This document shows, piece by piece, positions 24,342-35,600 of a stretch of DNA of 51,055 nucleotides. A program made the translations under genes and the position numbers. Each line of letters starts with the position of its first letter. The first letter of the stretch is position 1. The notes below the pieces were generated by a model. That model was given only the letters and a program-made list of their open reading frames with translations. It did not search any database and was not told the origin of the DNA. The DNA is from Gammaproteobacteria bacterium (GTDB lineage: Bacteria; Pseudomonadota; Gammaproteobacteria; Pseudomonadales; Azotimanducaceae), in contig VXYL01000029.1 in assembly GCA_009846005.1 (NCBI GenBank), positions 1-51,055 on the forward strand. The letters are read 5' to 3'.

Positions 24342-24917
24342 CTACGATTGCCTCATTCCCGCCGTTCTGAGTAGCGCGAGCGGAGATTGTCTGCCGACCT
24401 CGATGACGACCCGGCATTCCATTGCCGCAATGGATCCGAAATCAAGGCTCTCATCGAGGGCGATATCGACGCGGTGTATGGACACCGGTGCTGATGATCC
24501 GAACGCGGGCACCTCGGATAGTGCTACGGCAGAAATCGCCGCGACCTCGCCCTCCAGGCCGTTGGCGGTGCCGCCTTCAACCGCTAGCTCTAGCAATGCA
24601 GGCATACCGATGGCAATGTCCGGCGCGACGCCCCGGTGTATCCAGACGAGCGCTTGCACGGAGCGGTTCCCCTCGGAAATCTCGGCTGGCTCGATCAGCA
24701 CACCCTCCAAGGCAACGCTACGGTGTACGTTGCCGAACAAGACCCACGCCGCGAGGATGACCAACAACGCCGCGATTGCCCCGACAAGCAGACGTTCCCG
24801 GGGTGTGGAAATCGTCAGCAGTCGGTCGAGTTGCTCGCGCTCTTCCTTTGCCTCGGCGACGGTATCGTGAAACGAGTCGAATGGGTTGTTGAACACGACC
24901 GCGCTAAGCCTCCTCAT
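24342..24917 (-). CDS. Short HlyD-like secretion protein of the NHLP exporter
   Basis: The 191-residue protein begins like NHLP-system membrane-fusion proteins: EQLDRLLTISTPRERLLVGAIAA followed by one membrane helix (about 43-63) and a periplasmic beta-rich part starting SVALEGVLIEPAEI. It is less than half the usual ~420 residues and lacks the long coiled-coil hairpin that normally contacts an outer-membrane channel. The frame is intact and stops one base before the C39 ABC gene, so this looks like a genuine compact form, not a recent truncation. It may only couple the exporter to periplasmic partners. Confidence 0.8.
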   Translation of the reverse strand: MRRLSAVVFNNPFDSFHDTVAEAKEEREQLDRLLTISTPRERLLVGAIAALLVILAAWVLFGNVHRSVALEGVLIEPAEISEGNRSVQALVWIHRGVAPDIAIGMPALLELAVEGGTANGLEGEVAAISAVALSEVPAFGSSAPVSIHRVDIALDESLDFGSIAAMECRVVIEVGRQSPLALLRTAGMRQS

Positions 24918-24959
24918 GGACTAGCCCAAGGAGATTATCTGTTTTTCTGCTTGCCTGGG

Positions 24960-27266
24960 CTATGCGGAATCCCGGTCCACCGTCGTCAACAGCGCCGGCA
25001 GGAGCGAGAGGTCGGCAATGAGCGCGAAACCGATGATCATCGCGGTGAGGACTCCAACCTGGGCCGTGGGAACGAACGGCGAAAAGGCGAATATCAAGAA
25101 CCCGGCCACCAGCACGACAGTCGTCGTGACCAGCGCCCGGCCTGCGGTGTCGAAGGCGTAGCGCACAGCCTCTTCGGCGTTCCGCCCGTATTCCCGCCGT
25201 GCACGGCGGTACTTGCTCAGAAAATGCACGGTATCGTCCACGACGATGCCGATGGTCATGGCGACCACAACCGAAAGCGAAAGGCCCACTTGTCCCACGG
25301 TCAGCCCCCAGACCCCGAAGCCCAACACGGCGGGAAGCAGATTGGGAACGATGCTTATCAAGCCGAGCCGCAACGATCTCAGAGCGAACAGCAGAATGGC
25401 GGATATCGCGACCAGTACGACCACGGTCCCGATCAGCATGGCGCGAATGTTGCGCTGCCCGATGTAGGCGAACAGCGTTGCGGGACCGGTGCTGCTGACG
25501 GCCGCTACGTGCGATGCGTTTTCCGCAAGCCACGTCTCGGCGCGGGCATTCAGGTCGAGCAACTGCTGCGAATAGAGGGTCTCTGCCGACACCGACACCC
25601 GTGTGGCTGATCTGGAACGGTCGATCTGATTGTTGACATCGAGCCCCTGGGGAAGCGACAGCTCGTAGAGCAACAGGTACTGGGCGGCCAGCTCCTGGCT
25701 ATCGGGGATCCGGTATTGGGCCGGGTCGTCGCCGTGCATGCTCTTGTTGAGTTGCTGGAAGGTGTCGGTGATGACCGCCACGTGGCGCACCGGGGGCTGC
25801 TCGCGATACCACTCGGCGAAGTCCGCTACCTCGGCAAGGAACAGAGGATCGGTGGCGCCGCCCTCCCCAGATGCGTGCAGCGAGTATTCCAGCAGGGTAT
25901 TGCCGGAGAGGTGCTCGTCCATGAAATCCGTGTCCTGTCGAAACTCGACGCTCTCGTCGAAGAAATGCACCAGGACGTCGTTGAGCTCGTTGCGCGGGAT
26001 CGCCAGGATCATCGCCGGGACAACCACGAGCCAGCCGCAAAACAGCGCTTTTTTGTGGCGCAGCGCGAAGTCGGCAAAGACGTTCACCGAAGGCAAACGG
26101 AGCCGTCGTTCCTTGGCGGCGCGAACCGGCAGAAGCGAGAGCAACGCCGGCAGAAAGGTCACGGACAGAATGAAGGACGCGGCGATACCGAAGGCGACGA
26201 AGTTGCCGAGGTGACGGTAGGGGGGCACCTCGGAGAAGTTCATGCTCAGGAACCCGAGCGCCGTCGTGAGGCTCGCGAGGAACACCGGATGCAGGTTGAT
26301 TCGCAAGGCTTCGACGATGGCGTCGTGCTTGGAATCCCCGGCGCGCAGCCGCTGCTGCAACGCCACCAGCACATGGACGCAGTTCGCCACCACGATCATC
26401 AGCACGATGGTCGGTGCCGGCGAGATGGGCGGGGAGAACGGCATGCCGGCCCAGATCCCGAGGCCCAGCGAGGCGAGAATGGAGAACACGATGACGAGCC
26501 CGGTGGCCCCCACGCCCGCCGCGCTGCGGGTGAGGAAGCCGAGGATCAACGCCATGAGCAGCAGGCTGGCGGGCAGGAAGATCATCTGGCTTTCCAGCGA
26601 CGCTTCCACGAAGGTCTGGTTGACGATGACCGTGCCGACAGTGCGCAGGTCTATGCCGGGGAATCGTTGTTCTGCCTCGTTGGCGATGGATCGCGCGAAT
26701 TCGGCGACTTCGCCTACCGCATCCAGAAGCCCCTCCTGCGGCAGTTCGATGGTGACGTTGACGATGCTGACATCGCCGTTCCGACCCAGGATGCTGCCCG
26801 CGATACGCGGGTCGGAACTGGCGATGTCACGGATTCGCGACCGCGCCTCGGCTCGGTCCAATTCCTGCGGGTCGACAAGATCCCGCACGTACAAGTCGTC
26901 GCCGTCGGCGGTCGTGTACTGGAAATTCGCCAGCGAGTCGACGCGCCTCGTATACGGTGTCTGCCAGGCGGCTTCGGTGAGCCAGACGGCGGCGGACAAG
27001 GCGTCCTGCGACGTGGCGTCACCATCGTCGGGAACGATCAGGAACGCGATGTTCTCGCTCTTGCCGTAGGTGTTCTCCAGCGCTTCCAATGCCAGTAGCT
27101 GCGGATTGTGTTCGTCGAAGAAAACGCGGTAGTCGGCGGTGAATTCGAGCCGGGCAATGCCGCTTGACGCGACGGCGACGAACAAGAGCGAGGCGCATAT
27201 GACCAGCCAACGGGAAGCCAGCACCCGTTCGGCGAATCGCTTTGCTAATGGATCATTAGCTTGCAT
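24960..27266 (-). CDS. RND/MMPL-family exporter
   Basis: The 768-residue protein has the RND layout: an N-terminal helix, a periplasmic loop (FTADYRVFFDEHNPQLLALEAL), a bundle of membrane helices, a second periplasmic loop and a second bundle. The motif IGIVVDDTVHFLSKYRRARRE is typical of the MMPL branch (SSD-like part). Its relatives (HpnN and similar) move lipids or hydrophobic small molecules. The gene starts 22 bases inside the end of the alpha/beta hydrolase gene and is followed by the HlyD-like gene after 42 bases. With the LolA-like protein and the barrel at 9-11 kb it could form an export path for the mature product. Confidence 0.9.
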   Translation of the reverse strand: MQANDPLAKRFAERVLASRWLVICASLLFVAVASSGIARLEFTADYRVFFDEHNPQLLALEALENTYGKSENIAFLIVPDDGDATSQDALSAAVWLTEAAWQTPYTRRVDSLANFQYTTADGDDLYVRDLVDPQELDRAEARSRIRDIASSDPRIAGSILGRNGDVSIVNVTIELPQEGLLDAVGEVAEFARSIANEAEQRFPGIDLRTVGTVIVNQTFVEASLESQMIFLPASLLLMALILGFLTRSAAGVGATGLVIVFSILASLGLGIWAGMPFSPPISPAPTIVLMIVVANCVHVLVALQQRLRAGDSKHDAIVEALRINLHPVFLASLTTALGFLSMNFSEVPPYRHLGNFVAFGIAASFILSVTFLPALLSLLPVRAAKERRLRLPSVNVFADFALRHKKALFCGWLVVVPAMILAIPRNELNDVLVHFFDESVEFRQDTDFMDEHLSGNTLLEYSLHASGEGGATDPLFLAEVADFAEWYREQPPVRHVAVITDTFQQLNKSMHGDDPAQYRIPDSQELAAQYLLLYELSLPQGLDVNNQIDRSRSATRVSVSAETLYSQQLLDLNARAETWLAENASHVAAVSSTGPATLFAYIGQRNIRAMLIGTVVVLVAISAILLFALRSLRLGLISIVPNLLPAVLGFGVWGLTVGQVGLSLSVVVAMTIGIVVDDTVHFLSKYRRARREYGRNAEEAVRYAFDTAGRALVTTTVVLVAGFLIFAFSPFVPTAQVGVLTAMIIGFALIADLSLLPALLTTVDRDSA

Positions 27267-28165
27267 TTGCTTTCCGCGACGGCTAGTTCGCGAATGTAGC
27301 GGGCCACGAGATCGGGCGCTTGCATTGGCATGAAGTGCGTCAGTTCCGGGTGATAGACGTCGCGTCCGTTGGGAAATGCCGCCGCCAATCCGGGCCAGGT
27401 CGGGGAACGGGCGAAGTCCATCGCACCGGCGTCGGGTGCATCCCGGCGATGCCGCGAAACTCGTCGCGCTTCGGAAGGAGCGACCCGTGCCCTCAGTACG
27501 ACCACGGGTTTGGATACCTTGGCGACGGTTTCACGGATGTCGCGACCGGCACTCCCGGTGTATATGGCGGCTTCCACGTGCGGCGGACAGCCGAGCACGA
27601 AGCCGTCGCCGTCGGGGACGATGCCGAAGCGGCAGTAGTCCATGAGGATCTCGGGAATCCACACCCGGAAAGGATGCCGGTCCTTGAATCGTTCGAACAT
27701 CTCCTCGGCAGACGTCCAGCGGTTGCGTCGACGAGAAACCGGGTGTTCCTCGGCAGCGGGGAACATGCCCCGCCTGGTGTAGGCGGCGGGATCCAGGATC
27801 ACGGGATCCACAAGTAGCAATGCCCTGAACCGGTCCGCATGCGCGCCGGCGGCCTGCACCGTGGCATGGCCGCCCATGGAATGGCCGACGCCGATGACAT
27901 CGACAAGATCGAGCGCCTCGACAAGTGCGGCCGCGTCGGCGCCGAATTCATTCCAACCGTAGGGAGGCGCTTTCGCGGACCGCCCGTGCCCGCGCTGGTC
28001 GACGGCGACGACATGCACGCTATTCGTAAGCTCCCGGATCACACCGTCCCAGCACCGGGCATGGAAGCCTGTGGCGTGCAGCATGAGGACCGTGGGCCCG
28101 ACTCGCGGTCCCCATTCAAAGTAGGCGAGTTCGATGCCGCGAACCGCGACACGGTTTTCCCTCAC
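27245..28165 (-). CDS. Alpha/beta-fold hydrolase
   Basis: The 306-residue protein is a typical alpha/beta hydrolase: TVLMLHATGFHARCWD carries the oxyanion region, VDQRGHGRS is the conserved strand-turn, VGHSMGG is the nucleophile elbow with Ser, and the distal His is probably in HPELTHFMPM near the C-terminus. The GTG at 28165 was chosen because it overlaps the TGA of the DUF418 gene (GTGA) and fits the family start; the frame is open upstream, but only through other coding DNA. A role in the peptide pathway (ester or peptide cleavage, editing, or resistance) is possible but unsupported beyond its place in the operon. Confidence 0.85.
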   Translation of the reverse strand: MRENRVAVRGIELAYFEWGPRVGPTVLMLHATGFHARCWDGVIRELTNSVHVVAVDQRGHGRSAKAPPYGWNEFGADAAALVEALDLVDVIGVGHSMGGHATVQAAGAHADRFRALLLVDPVILDPAAYTRRGMFPAAEEHPVSRRRNRWTSAEEMFERFKDRHPFRVWIPEILMDYCRFGIVPDGDGFVLGCPPHVEAAIYTGSAGRDIRETVAKVSKPVVVLRARVAPSEARRVSRHRRDAPDAGAMDFARSPTWPGLAAAFPNGRDVYHPELTHFMPMQAPDLVARYIRELAVAESKCKLMIH

Positions 28166-29499
28166 GCCCGGCCCCCGTCTGCGCCATCGCCGTAGGGGAC
28201 GGGCTTGTCCCGTCCCCCGCCGTTCACAAGCGCCATGGGCTGCCTGCGCCCGTAGGTGAGCGTCCGCCACACCCACTCCAGGGGACCGAACCGGTAGCGA
28301 TCGAGCCACCACACGCTGAACGCGATCATCACCGCCCATTGCCCGAACACCACGTAGTAGAGCTGGTGCCGGTCGAGATCGCTCCACAGACCGAATCCCA
28401 TGTCGTGGAAGATCACGATCCCGAAGACGCTCTGCAGGATGTAGTTCGAGAGCGCCATGCGGCCCACGGCCGCGAGTCCCCGCCGGAGTTTCCCCAGGTA
28501 GCCGCGCGCGTTGGCGATCATGACCACCGACACGAAACCCAATGCCATGCAAACCCGCCCGAGGTCGTTGGTGGGAACGGACGCCCCGGACACCCACTCG
28601 TAGGCGTAGTCGGTGGCGATCTTCATGGCCATCTCGAAGCCGTTGACGGCAAGGCCAACGCCGAAACCGAGGATGGCCGTCACGACATAGAAGCGCTGGC
28701 TGCGTCGTCCGGTAAGGAAGCCGACCTTGTAGAGCGCCATGCCGAGGAGCATGCACGCGATGGCGTCCCAGATAATGAAATACGGCAGCGCGAATACATA
28801 GAGTCCGACGACTTCCCCCGCGTTGGCGAGCACGGATTGCCAGTACGTTCCCTGGAACTTGAGCCGCTCCCGCTCAAGCAGACGCGGGGTGGGCTCGATG
28901 TTGACCTCGAGCTCGCGCCATTCGTCGAGCATGGCCCGTTCGTCGGCCGATACGGACTCGCCGGCGTCCAACCGCACCTGTACGGCTTCGGCCTGTTCGG
29001 GCAAGAACGTCAGAATGCCGAAGAACGCGCTGTACACGATCACCAGGTAGGCGAAGGCAACGGCGGAGGCGACAAACAGGGCTCGAGGCTGCCAGTTGCG
29101 TGCGAAGTACAGGACCATCCCGGCCAGCGCATAGGGCACGAGGATGTCGCCCGTCCACAGCAGCACGAAGGCATCGATCAGGCCGATGCCGAGCAGCAGC
29201 AACTGGCGCCGGTAGTGGATCGCCGCGCCCTTGCCGCTTGCGGCCACCATGGCGATGCCGGCCCCGAACAGCATGGAAAACAGTCCACGCATCGCGCCCT
29301 CGAAGACGAATCCCATTGCGAAGTAGGCGGCGAAGTCGACACCGGTGGTCGACCCGTCGACGGTGGGATCGAACACGGCCCGGAACGGCAAGCCGAAAGC
29401 GAGGATGTTGATGATCAGGATGCCGAGCAGCGCGAGGCCCCGGATGGTGTCGATGGCCTCGATACGCTCGTTCGGGGCGGCCGGAGCAAGGTCGGTCAT
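28162..29499 (-). CDS. DUF418 family membrane protein
   Basis: The 445-residue protein begins RIEAIDTIRGLALLGILIINI, the DUF418/YeiB signature, and has about ten membrane helices. The C-terminal part contains FGPLEWVWRTLTYG, the conserved end of the family. After that come ~25 residues including GGGRDKPVPYG, which are the translation of a GTAGGGG palindromic repeat lying in the last codons (28191-28216). Function of DUF418 proteins is unknown. It is the probable first gene of the ten-gene biosynthetic operon, coupled by GTGA to the hydrolase. Confidence 0.88.
   Translation of the reverse strand: MTDLAPAAPNERIEAIDTIRGLALLGILIINILAFGLPFRAVFDPTVDGSTTGVDFAAYFAMGFVFEGAMRGLFSMLFGAGIAMVAASGKGAAIHYRRQLLLLGIGLIDAFVLLWTGDILVPYALAGMVLYFARNWQPRALFVASAVAFAYLVIVYSAFFGILTFLPEQAEAVQVRLDAGESVSADERAMLDEWRELEVNIEPTPRLLERERLKFQGTYWQSVLANAGEVVGLYVFALPYFIIWDAIACMLLGMALYKVGFLTGRRSQRFYVVTAILGFGVGLAVNGFEMAMKIATDYAYEWVSGASVPTNDLGRVCMALGFVSVVMIANARGYLGKLRRGLAAVGRMALSNYILQSVFGIVIFHDMGFGLWSDLDRHQLYYVVFGQWAVMIAFSVWWLDRYRFGPLEWVWRTLTYGRRQPMALVNGGGRDKPVPYGDGADGGRA
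28191..28216. repeat. GTAGGGG palindrome inside the 3' end of the DUF418 gene
   Basis: CGTAGGGGACGGG / CTTGT / CCCGTCCC forms a perfect 8-bp stem. It is read through in frame by the DUF418 gene (giving GRDKPVPYG) and ends just before the overlapping hydrolase start. It shows that these elements can add C-terminal residues to a protein. Confidence 0.75.
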
Positions 29500-29529
29500 G
29501 GCGGCACTATAACAGTGCCAGGACGTCGC

Positions 29530-29546
29530 GACGGGGCGAGCCCGTC
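29530..29546. repeat. Degenerate GTAGGGG-family palindrome
   Basis: GACGGG / gcgag / CCCGTC followed by TCCTAA is a decayed copy of the repeat. It lies in the 111-base gap upstream of the DUF418 gene, where the promoter of the long operon is expected. I see no convincing promoter boxes. Confidence 0.45.
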
Positions 29547-29610
29547 TCCTAAGTGTGGTGTCGAGGTGACGGTCGGTAAGCGGATTGCCTGCAAGGAACT
29601 GACGGTGCCC

Positions 29611-32600
29611 TCAATCGCAGCGCCACACGCAGCCCTGTATGTTGTCGCCCCCTTCCAGCACGCAGTCTCTTTGACACAACTGGACCGCGGTCTCTGCGGC
29701 CTTTGCTTTCGAGAAGAATCTCGCGCCCCGCGTCGGCAGGTCGCGGTCGATTTGCATGCAGACGACGGTGATTCGCACGAAGTGCGCATCGGACCCGGTC
29801 TGCGACGGGGCTGTCGCCTTGATCTTGATGGCGGCGGGCAGCTCGAATTGCGACCGCACATACGTCGCGGGACCGGCCCGCTTGGCGACGGCGGAAGCCT
29901 GGTGCGCGTGGACCGCATCCGGCTGCGGTGTCGACGTTGAACTCGCCGCCTCGCTGGTTGCCACGATCATCATCCGCTGGTTGCCGCCATCCTTCGGCTC
30001 GAGCCAGTCGCCGGGTTCGAAGTCCGCGCCCGAGGCGCTTGCCAGCATGGTCTGCAAGTCGTTCGTACCGATGCTGTCGACACTTGCCGCGGCAGCGACC
30101 TCGACCTCGGCAACGTCCTCGCCCGCTGCCTGGGGCCCTTCGTCCGGCAACTGTAGTTCCTCGGGGAACTCGTCCAGGTCGATGCCGTCCCCGGTGAAGT
30201 CGACGAATCCCTCGACCACGACGGGCAGATGGCCGTCCCTGGTGATGGTGAGCACGTAGTTGGCCGCGTCCTCCGACGTGAAGGTCAGGTCGAAGAACCA
30301 CTTGCTTCCGTTCAGCTCAAGCCGTCGCGCCCGCTGCGGGGCCGGCAGTCCGTCGAAGACGCGGATCTCCCGTCGCGGGAACTCGATGGATAGCACCGCG
30401 CGGTTTCGACCGACCGGCCGGACCCCCCGGTTTCGGTAGTCGAGACCGCTCGCCGAATCCCCCACCAATGTCGCGAAGTCGGGAAAGAACCGGTCGAGCA
30501 ACCTATCGGTAATTGGCAGTGCCTCGATGTTCGAATGGTCGGCCTCCACGGCGATCGCGGTCGACCACGATGGCGGTATTGGCAGCAGAACCGTCTGCGC
30601 GCCGAGCGCAAGGTCCAGATGGGGCATTCCGGGCCACTCGGAAGCCGTCCCGTCGGGATCGCTGATGGTTGCGCGGACGCTGCCGCCGGGTTCGAACTCG
30701 ACGATGATCTCGAAACCCCCGCCCGCGTCGCCACGGAACACGAGCTTTCCGCTGGACGGCCCTGTGCTCTCGTAGCTGTATTTCCCTAGCGTCCATAGCG
30801 GCAGACCGGTTTCCGGGTCGCGCCCGATCGTGTAGCCGCGGCCAGAGCCGAACTCGCAGGTCTGGAATGCCGGTGGGCACCCGAATCCGAAACCCGGAAT
30901 CAGATCGTCCCGGCCCCACGCCAACACGTCGAACTCCTCCTGGGTCCGCGGTGCTCGCGCGTCATCGTCTGGAACCCCGTCCGGGGTTTCGACCCACATG
31001 CGGAAGCTCCGGTCGAATGAAACCTCGGTACTAACGCCCGCGTCGAAGCAGCCGTCGACGAACGAACCCGCCGTCAGCGACGAATACGCCAGGTTGATGT
31101 CGCAGGATCCCTTGGACGGGTCGTCGAATTCCAGGGAGATCGTCGCGGCGTCGGGTGCTGTGCGTTGGTACGTGCAATTGGCATACAGGCTCGCCTCGCC
31201 CAGCGTGTGTCGGCACCGTCCCGGTGTCAGCAGACGGTAGCTGCGGTGAGCGGATCCGATCCGGTGCGGGCCGAACCGGTCCCGGTGTTCGCGGTCGTCC
31301 TTGGGGGCAAGGTCGCCGGTCGGCGTCCCCGACACTGGCGTCGTCCAGCCGCATTCGCGTTCGGCGTTGATCGAACGCACCCGGACCTGGTAGTCCGTCC
31401 CGTTGTCGAGACCGTCGTAGACCGCGCCACCGATGCTGCGGCCGATGAACGTGCGGCGGTCATCCCAGGTGCCCGTGTCGCCCTGTCGGATCTCGGTTTC
31501 GTAGCCTTGGATCTGCGCGTAGCCCTCCCGGTTCGGCAAGGGATTCCAGCGCAGCGTCAGCCGGCCGTCCCCCGCCGTGGTCGAAAGGTCGAAATCGCCG
31601 AAGCCGCAGCTGGCAACCAGGTCGATGAGGTCGATCGTTACGTCGATGACGTCCAGCGTGTCGTCGTCGTACGCCACGGCGACCTCCACCGAATACCGGT
31701 TCTTCGTCTCGTAGTCGTAGACGACGCCTTCCCGAGTGCGGATTTGGCCGGTCGCGGCGACGATGTCGAAGCTCTCCGCATCTGCCCCCGCGAGGCTGTA
31801 GCGAAGCGTTTCGCCGCCGGTGGCAGTCACGGGATCGCCGACATTGATACCGGGCGGGGTGTTCTCCGGGATCGTCCGGGTGGTCGCCATCCCTTCCCCG
31901 AAGCAGGGTTCCGCCTGCGCTGCGTCTGCACGGTCGGGGTAGACGAAAATCTGACCGGCAGAGTCGACGACATGGAAGTGCGTCCCGTCGTGCGCGATCC
32001 CGGCGGGATATTCGTTTGCCCGATGAAGATCGAAGTCCAATCCGGAATCGCGCTCGCCGAAAGTCAAGTAGGCGTAGACCTTGCGATCCAGTTCGTCGAC
32101 CACGAAGAAGCGGCCAGCGGCATGCGTAATGCCAACCGGCCTGGAGTTGTACGCGCCGAGCGAGATATCCGCCTCGGCATGGCGGTCTCCCGACAAGGTG
32201 TATGCGAGTACGCGCTCGAGGTCGTCGTCGGGCAGGTAGAAGCGATCATCGGCGAAGGCGATTCCTGCATTGTCGCGGCCGTCCGTCGCCAGGTCGAAGT
32301 CGGCGCCAGCATCGCGCTCGCCCGAAAACGCGTAGGCGTAGACCTTGTGATCGGTGCGGTCCAGGACGTACAGCAGGTCGTCGGCGCTGGCGATCCGACC
32401 AGGGCTCCCGCTGTCTGCGTCCAGTTCGAAGTCCGAATCGGCATCGCGGACCCCGGAGGTCGCGTAGCCGAAGACCTTCCGCAGGTATCCGCCGTTCGGC
32501 ACGTAGAGGGTCCCGTTGGCGTGGGCGACTCCCGTGGCGCGGTCGTTGTCGGTGTCCAGATCGAAGGCGCACCCCTCCACCCTCGCCGACACCGTGACCG

Positions 32601-35600
32601 CGATGCCGTTCGAACAGTTGTTCCCCGTCTCGGGCTCGTCCGCAACGGCATCCACGCAAGCACCGAAGTAGTACGTGCCGGACTCCCGAGGCGCCGGAAG
32701 CCGTACCGGATGCCCGCTGGACAATCCGGGCGCCAAGCCGTCAACCGTTGTCGCGGCCACCTCCGCATCGTCGGTCGTAATGGCGGCATCCGGCGAGCGG
32801 TAGTAGCGCAAGGTGGTCTCGCCGGCGTCCCCGTCCCCTTGGTTGCGGACCGACGCCTCGAGCCCGAAGGAATAGCGCACCCACGCCTCGCGTCGGCCCC
32901 CCGGGGACTCGACGACAAGATCGGGGCCACCGCTCGTTTCGACAACGACCCGCATGCCGGCGGAACAGTTGTTGCCCGTCGCCCGCTCGCCATCCACGGG
33001 GTCGACGCAGGCACCGTAGTAGTAGGTCCCGCGCTCGGCAGGTACCGCGATTTCCAGCGGGTGTTCGGTCGATGACGACGACTCCAGCCCTGCCACCGCG
33101 ACGGAACCGATCTCCGAGTCCGCGGTATCGATCGTCGAATCAGCCGACCGGTAGTAGTGAAGCGAGGTCGCGGGCGAGGCTTCGTCGCCTCGGTTCAGTA
33201 TGGTTGCGCGCAGCGTCAACGCCCTCCCGGCGCCCATTCTCCTGGCTGCCGAGGGAACATCCACGGCGAGGTCCGGTGCCGTCACGCCCGCGCCGGATTC
33301 GAACGTGTAGACGAATACCGCCTCGAAGTCGGTGACGAAGAAGCTGCCGTCGCCGTAGGCCATCCCCCGGGGCGAGGCGTTGCCGCCGTGCAGGCCGAAG
33401 TCCAGGTCCGGAACGCGCTCGCCGGCAGTCGTGTATGCGAAGACTTTGTGATCGAAAACGTCGACCACGAAGAGGCGGCCGTTGGCGTGCGCCACGCCGA
33501 CTGCGCCGCCGTTGTCGTCGTGCAGGTCGAAGTCGGCTTCCGGTGCCCGTTCGCCAGTGGTCGTGTAGGCGAGGATACGATCCGGGTAGAGCCGCTCGTC
33601 CACGACGTAGAACATGCCGTCGGCGTACGTGATTCCGTCCGGATCCGTATGCTCCGCATCCAGGGCGAAGTCCCGACCCATGGCGCGGCCACCGTTGGGG
33701 TGGTACGCGTAGACCCTGCCGTCCTCCTCGTCGATCACGTAGAACTCGCCGTCGGCATGAACGAGCCTCTCCGGATCGGCGTTGTCCGCATCCAGATCGA
33801 AATCGAGATCGGCGCGCCGTTCCCCCGACGCCGCGTAGCCATGGACGTCCCTCTGAATGGCCGCGCCGACACCACTGGGATCGAGGGCGTAGAGGTTGCC
33901 CTGCAGATACGCTATGCCGTTGTACCGTTCGAGGTAGTCGCCGTCGATGTCGCGGAGTTCGATCGAGCGCACCGCAGGTACCGTCGCCGATACCGTGACG
34001 GTGAGCGAGCTTGAGCAATTGTTCGCCGTGTCGGTCTCGGCGTCCACGGCGTCGACACAAGCGCCGTAGTAGTACGCACCCGGGTCCGACGGGGCAGTCA
34101 GTTCGACCTCGTACCACCGGGACTCCTCCGCCGCCAACTCGTCCACCTCCCGGGAACTCAACTCCGTGTCCTCCGACGTGATGGAGTCGTCCTCCGACAT
34201 GTAGAAGCTCACCACGGTCGCCGCCGCGGCTTGCTCTCCCTTGTTGACGACCGCAGCCGCGAGCGTGAACACGGACTCCGGCGAGACCGTGCGCCGGGAC
34301 TCCGCCAACAACACCGTCAGGTCCGGCGCGTCTCGTTCCGGGCGGCGTCCTTCCCCCGAATACACCCAGACCCTGTCCAGGATTTCGTCGACCACGAAGA
34401 ACCATCGACCGTCGTGCGCGATGCCTGCCGCGAAGCTGGCGTCCGGGTCCAGCGCGAAATCGAACGCCTCGGCGCGGTCTCCCGATGGCCGATAGGCGTA
34501 CACGATCCCATCGAGCCAGTCGACCACGTAGAACCGACCGTCGGCGTACGCTATTCCGGCCGGGAAAAGGTGCGAGGGGTCAAGCTCGAAGTCCCGGTCG
34601 GCATCCCGTTCGCCCCCCGGGAGATAGGCGAACACGTCGCCGAAATCGTCGACGACGTGAAACCGGCCGTCGGCGAAGGTCATGCCCTCGGGCCGGTCGT
34701 TGTCCTGGTCGAGGTCGAAGTCCGACCTCCCATCCCGGTCGCCCGAGACGCGGTACGCGTACACCTTGGCATCTTCGTCGTCCACCACGTAGAGCTTGCC
34801 GTCGGCATGGGCGATTCCGGTTGCATCGACGTTGTTCGCATCGAGGCCGAAGTCGGCCGCATCCAGTCGGTCGCCGTCGGTCGTGTAGACGTAGACCTTG
34901 CGGTCGACGGAGTCGGGCACGTAGAGCCGGCCGTCGGCGTGGGCAATTCCAACGGGGTCCTGGTTGTCGACATCGAGGTCGAACGGCGGCGGTTCGTCCT
35001 CGACCGCGCCAAACGGGTCCGCGTGCCACGTCGACTCGCCCGAATCCCCGTTGTCGCAGGTGTAGCTATGCGATCCCGCCATTCGCGAGGCGAAGTCGAT
35101 GGCGTAGGTGCAACGGTCGCCGTCGTCGAAGTCGAGCACCACGCTGGCCTCGTTCCTCCCTGCGCGCGTGTAGGTGTACCCGCCTTCCCGGCTACTGGTT
35201 CCCTCGGTCATCCTGAAGCGACCGTCGGCGAGGAACTCCACCCGGCTCTCCGGGGCCCTGGCGACGATCCAGCCGCCGCGGAACCGGTCGCGGAGTGCGG
35301 CGTCGCCCGGCGGCGCGAAGTCCTCGGCTGGCGCGGTCGACAGGTTTGTGAGGTGGCCCGTCGGACTCGATAGCAGGCTCAACACCGTGATCGGCTGTGC
35401 GGACTCGACATCGAGGCGCCATTTGCCGGAGCCGTCGCCGAGCATCCCGTCGAACGAGTCACCCCCGGCCTCCAGTTCCCGGGCGGTCAGCGACCGCGAT
35501 GTCCCCGGGGCAACCGTCAGCCACACTCGATCGGCGGACCTCTCGCCCGCGTCGTCGATGCCTTCGATGCTGACGTCGGCAGCGACGTCTCCCGCGTTGA

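Noticed and set aside
31165-33075. 636-codon plus-strand frame with regular repeats
   Set aside because: It is the antisense of the repeat blocks of the giant protein; its periodicity copies that of the coding strand.
31900-34990. CRISPR-like array from regular spacing
   Set aside because: Repeats are ~132 bp, diverged and fully coding, so they are protein repeats.
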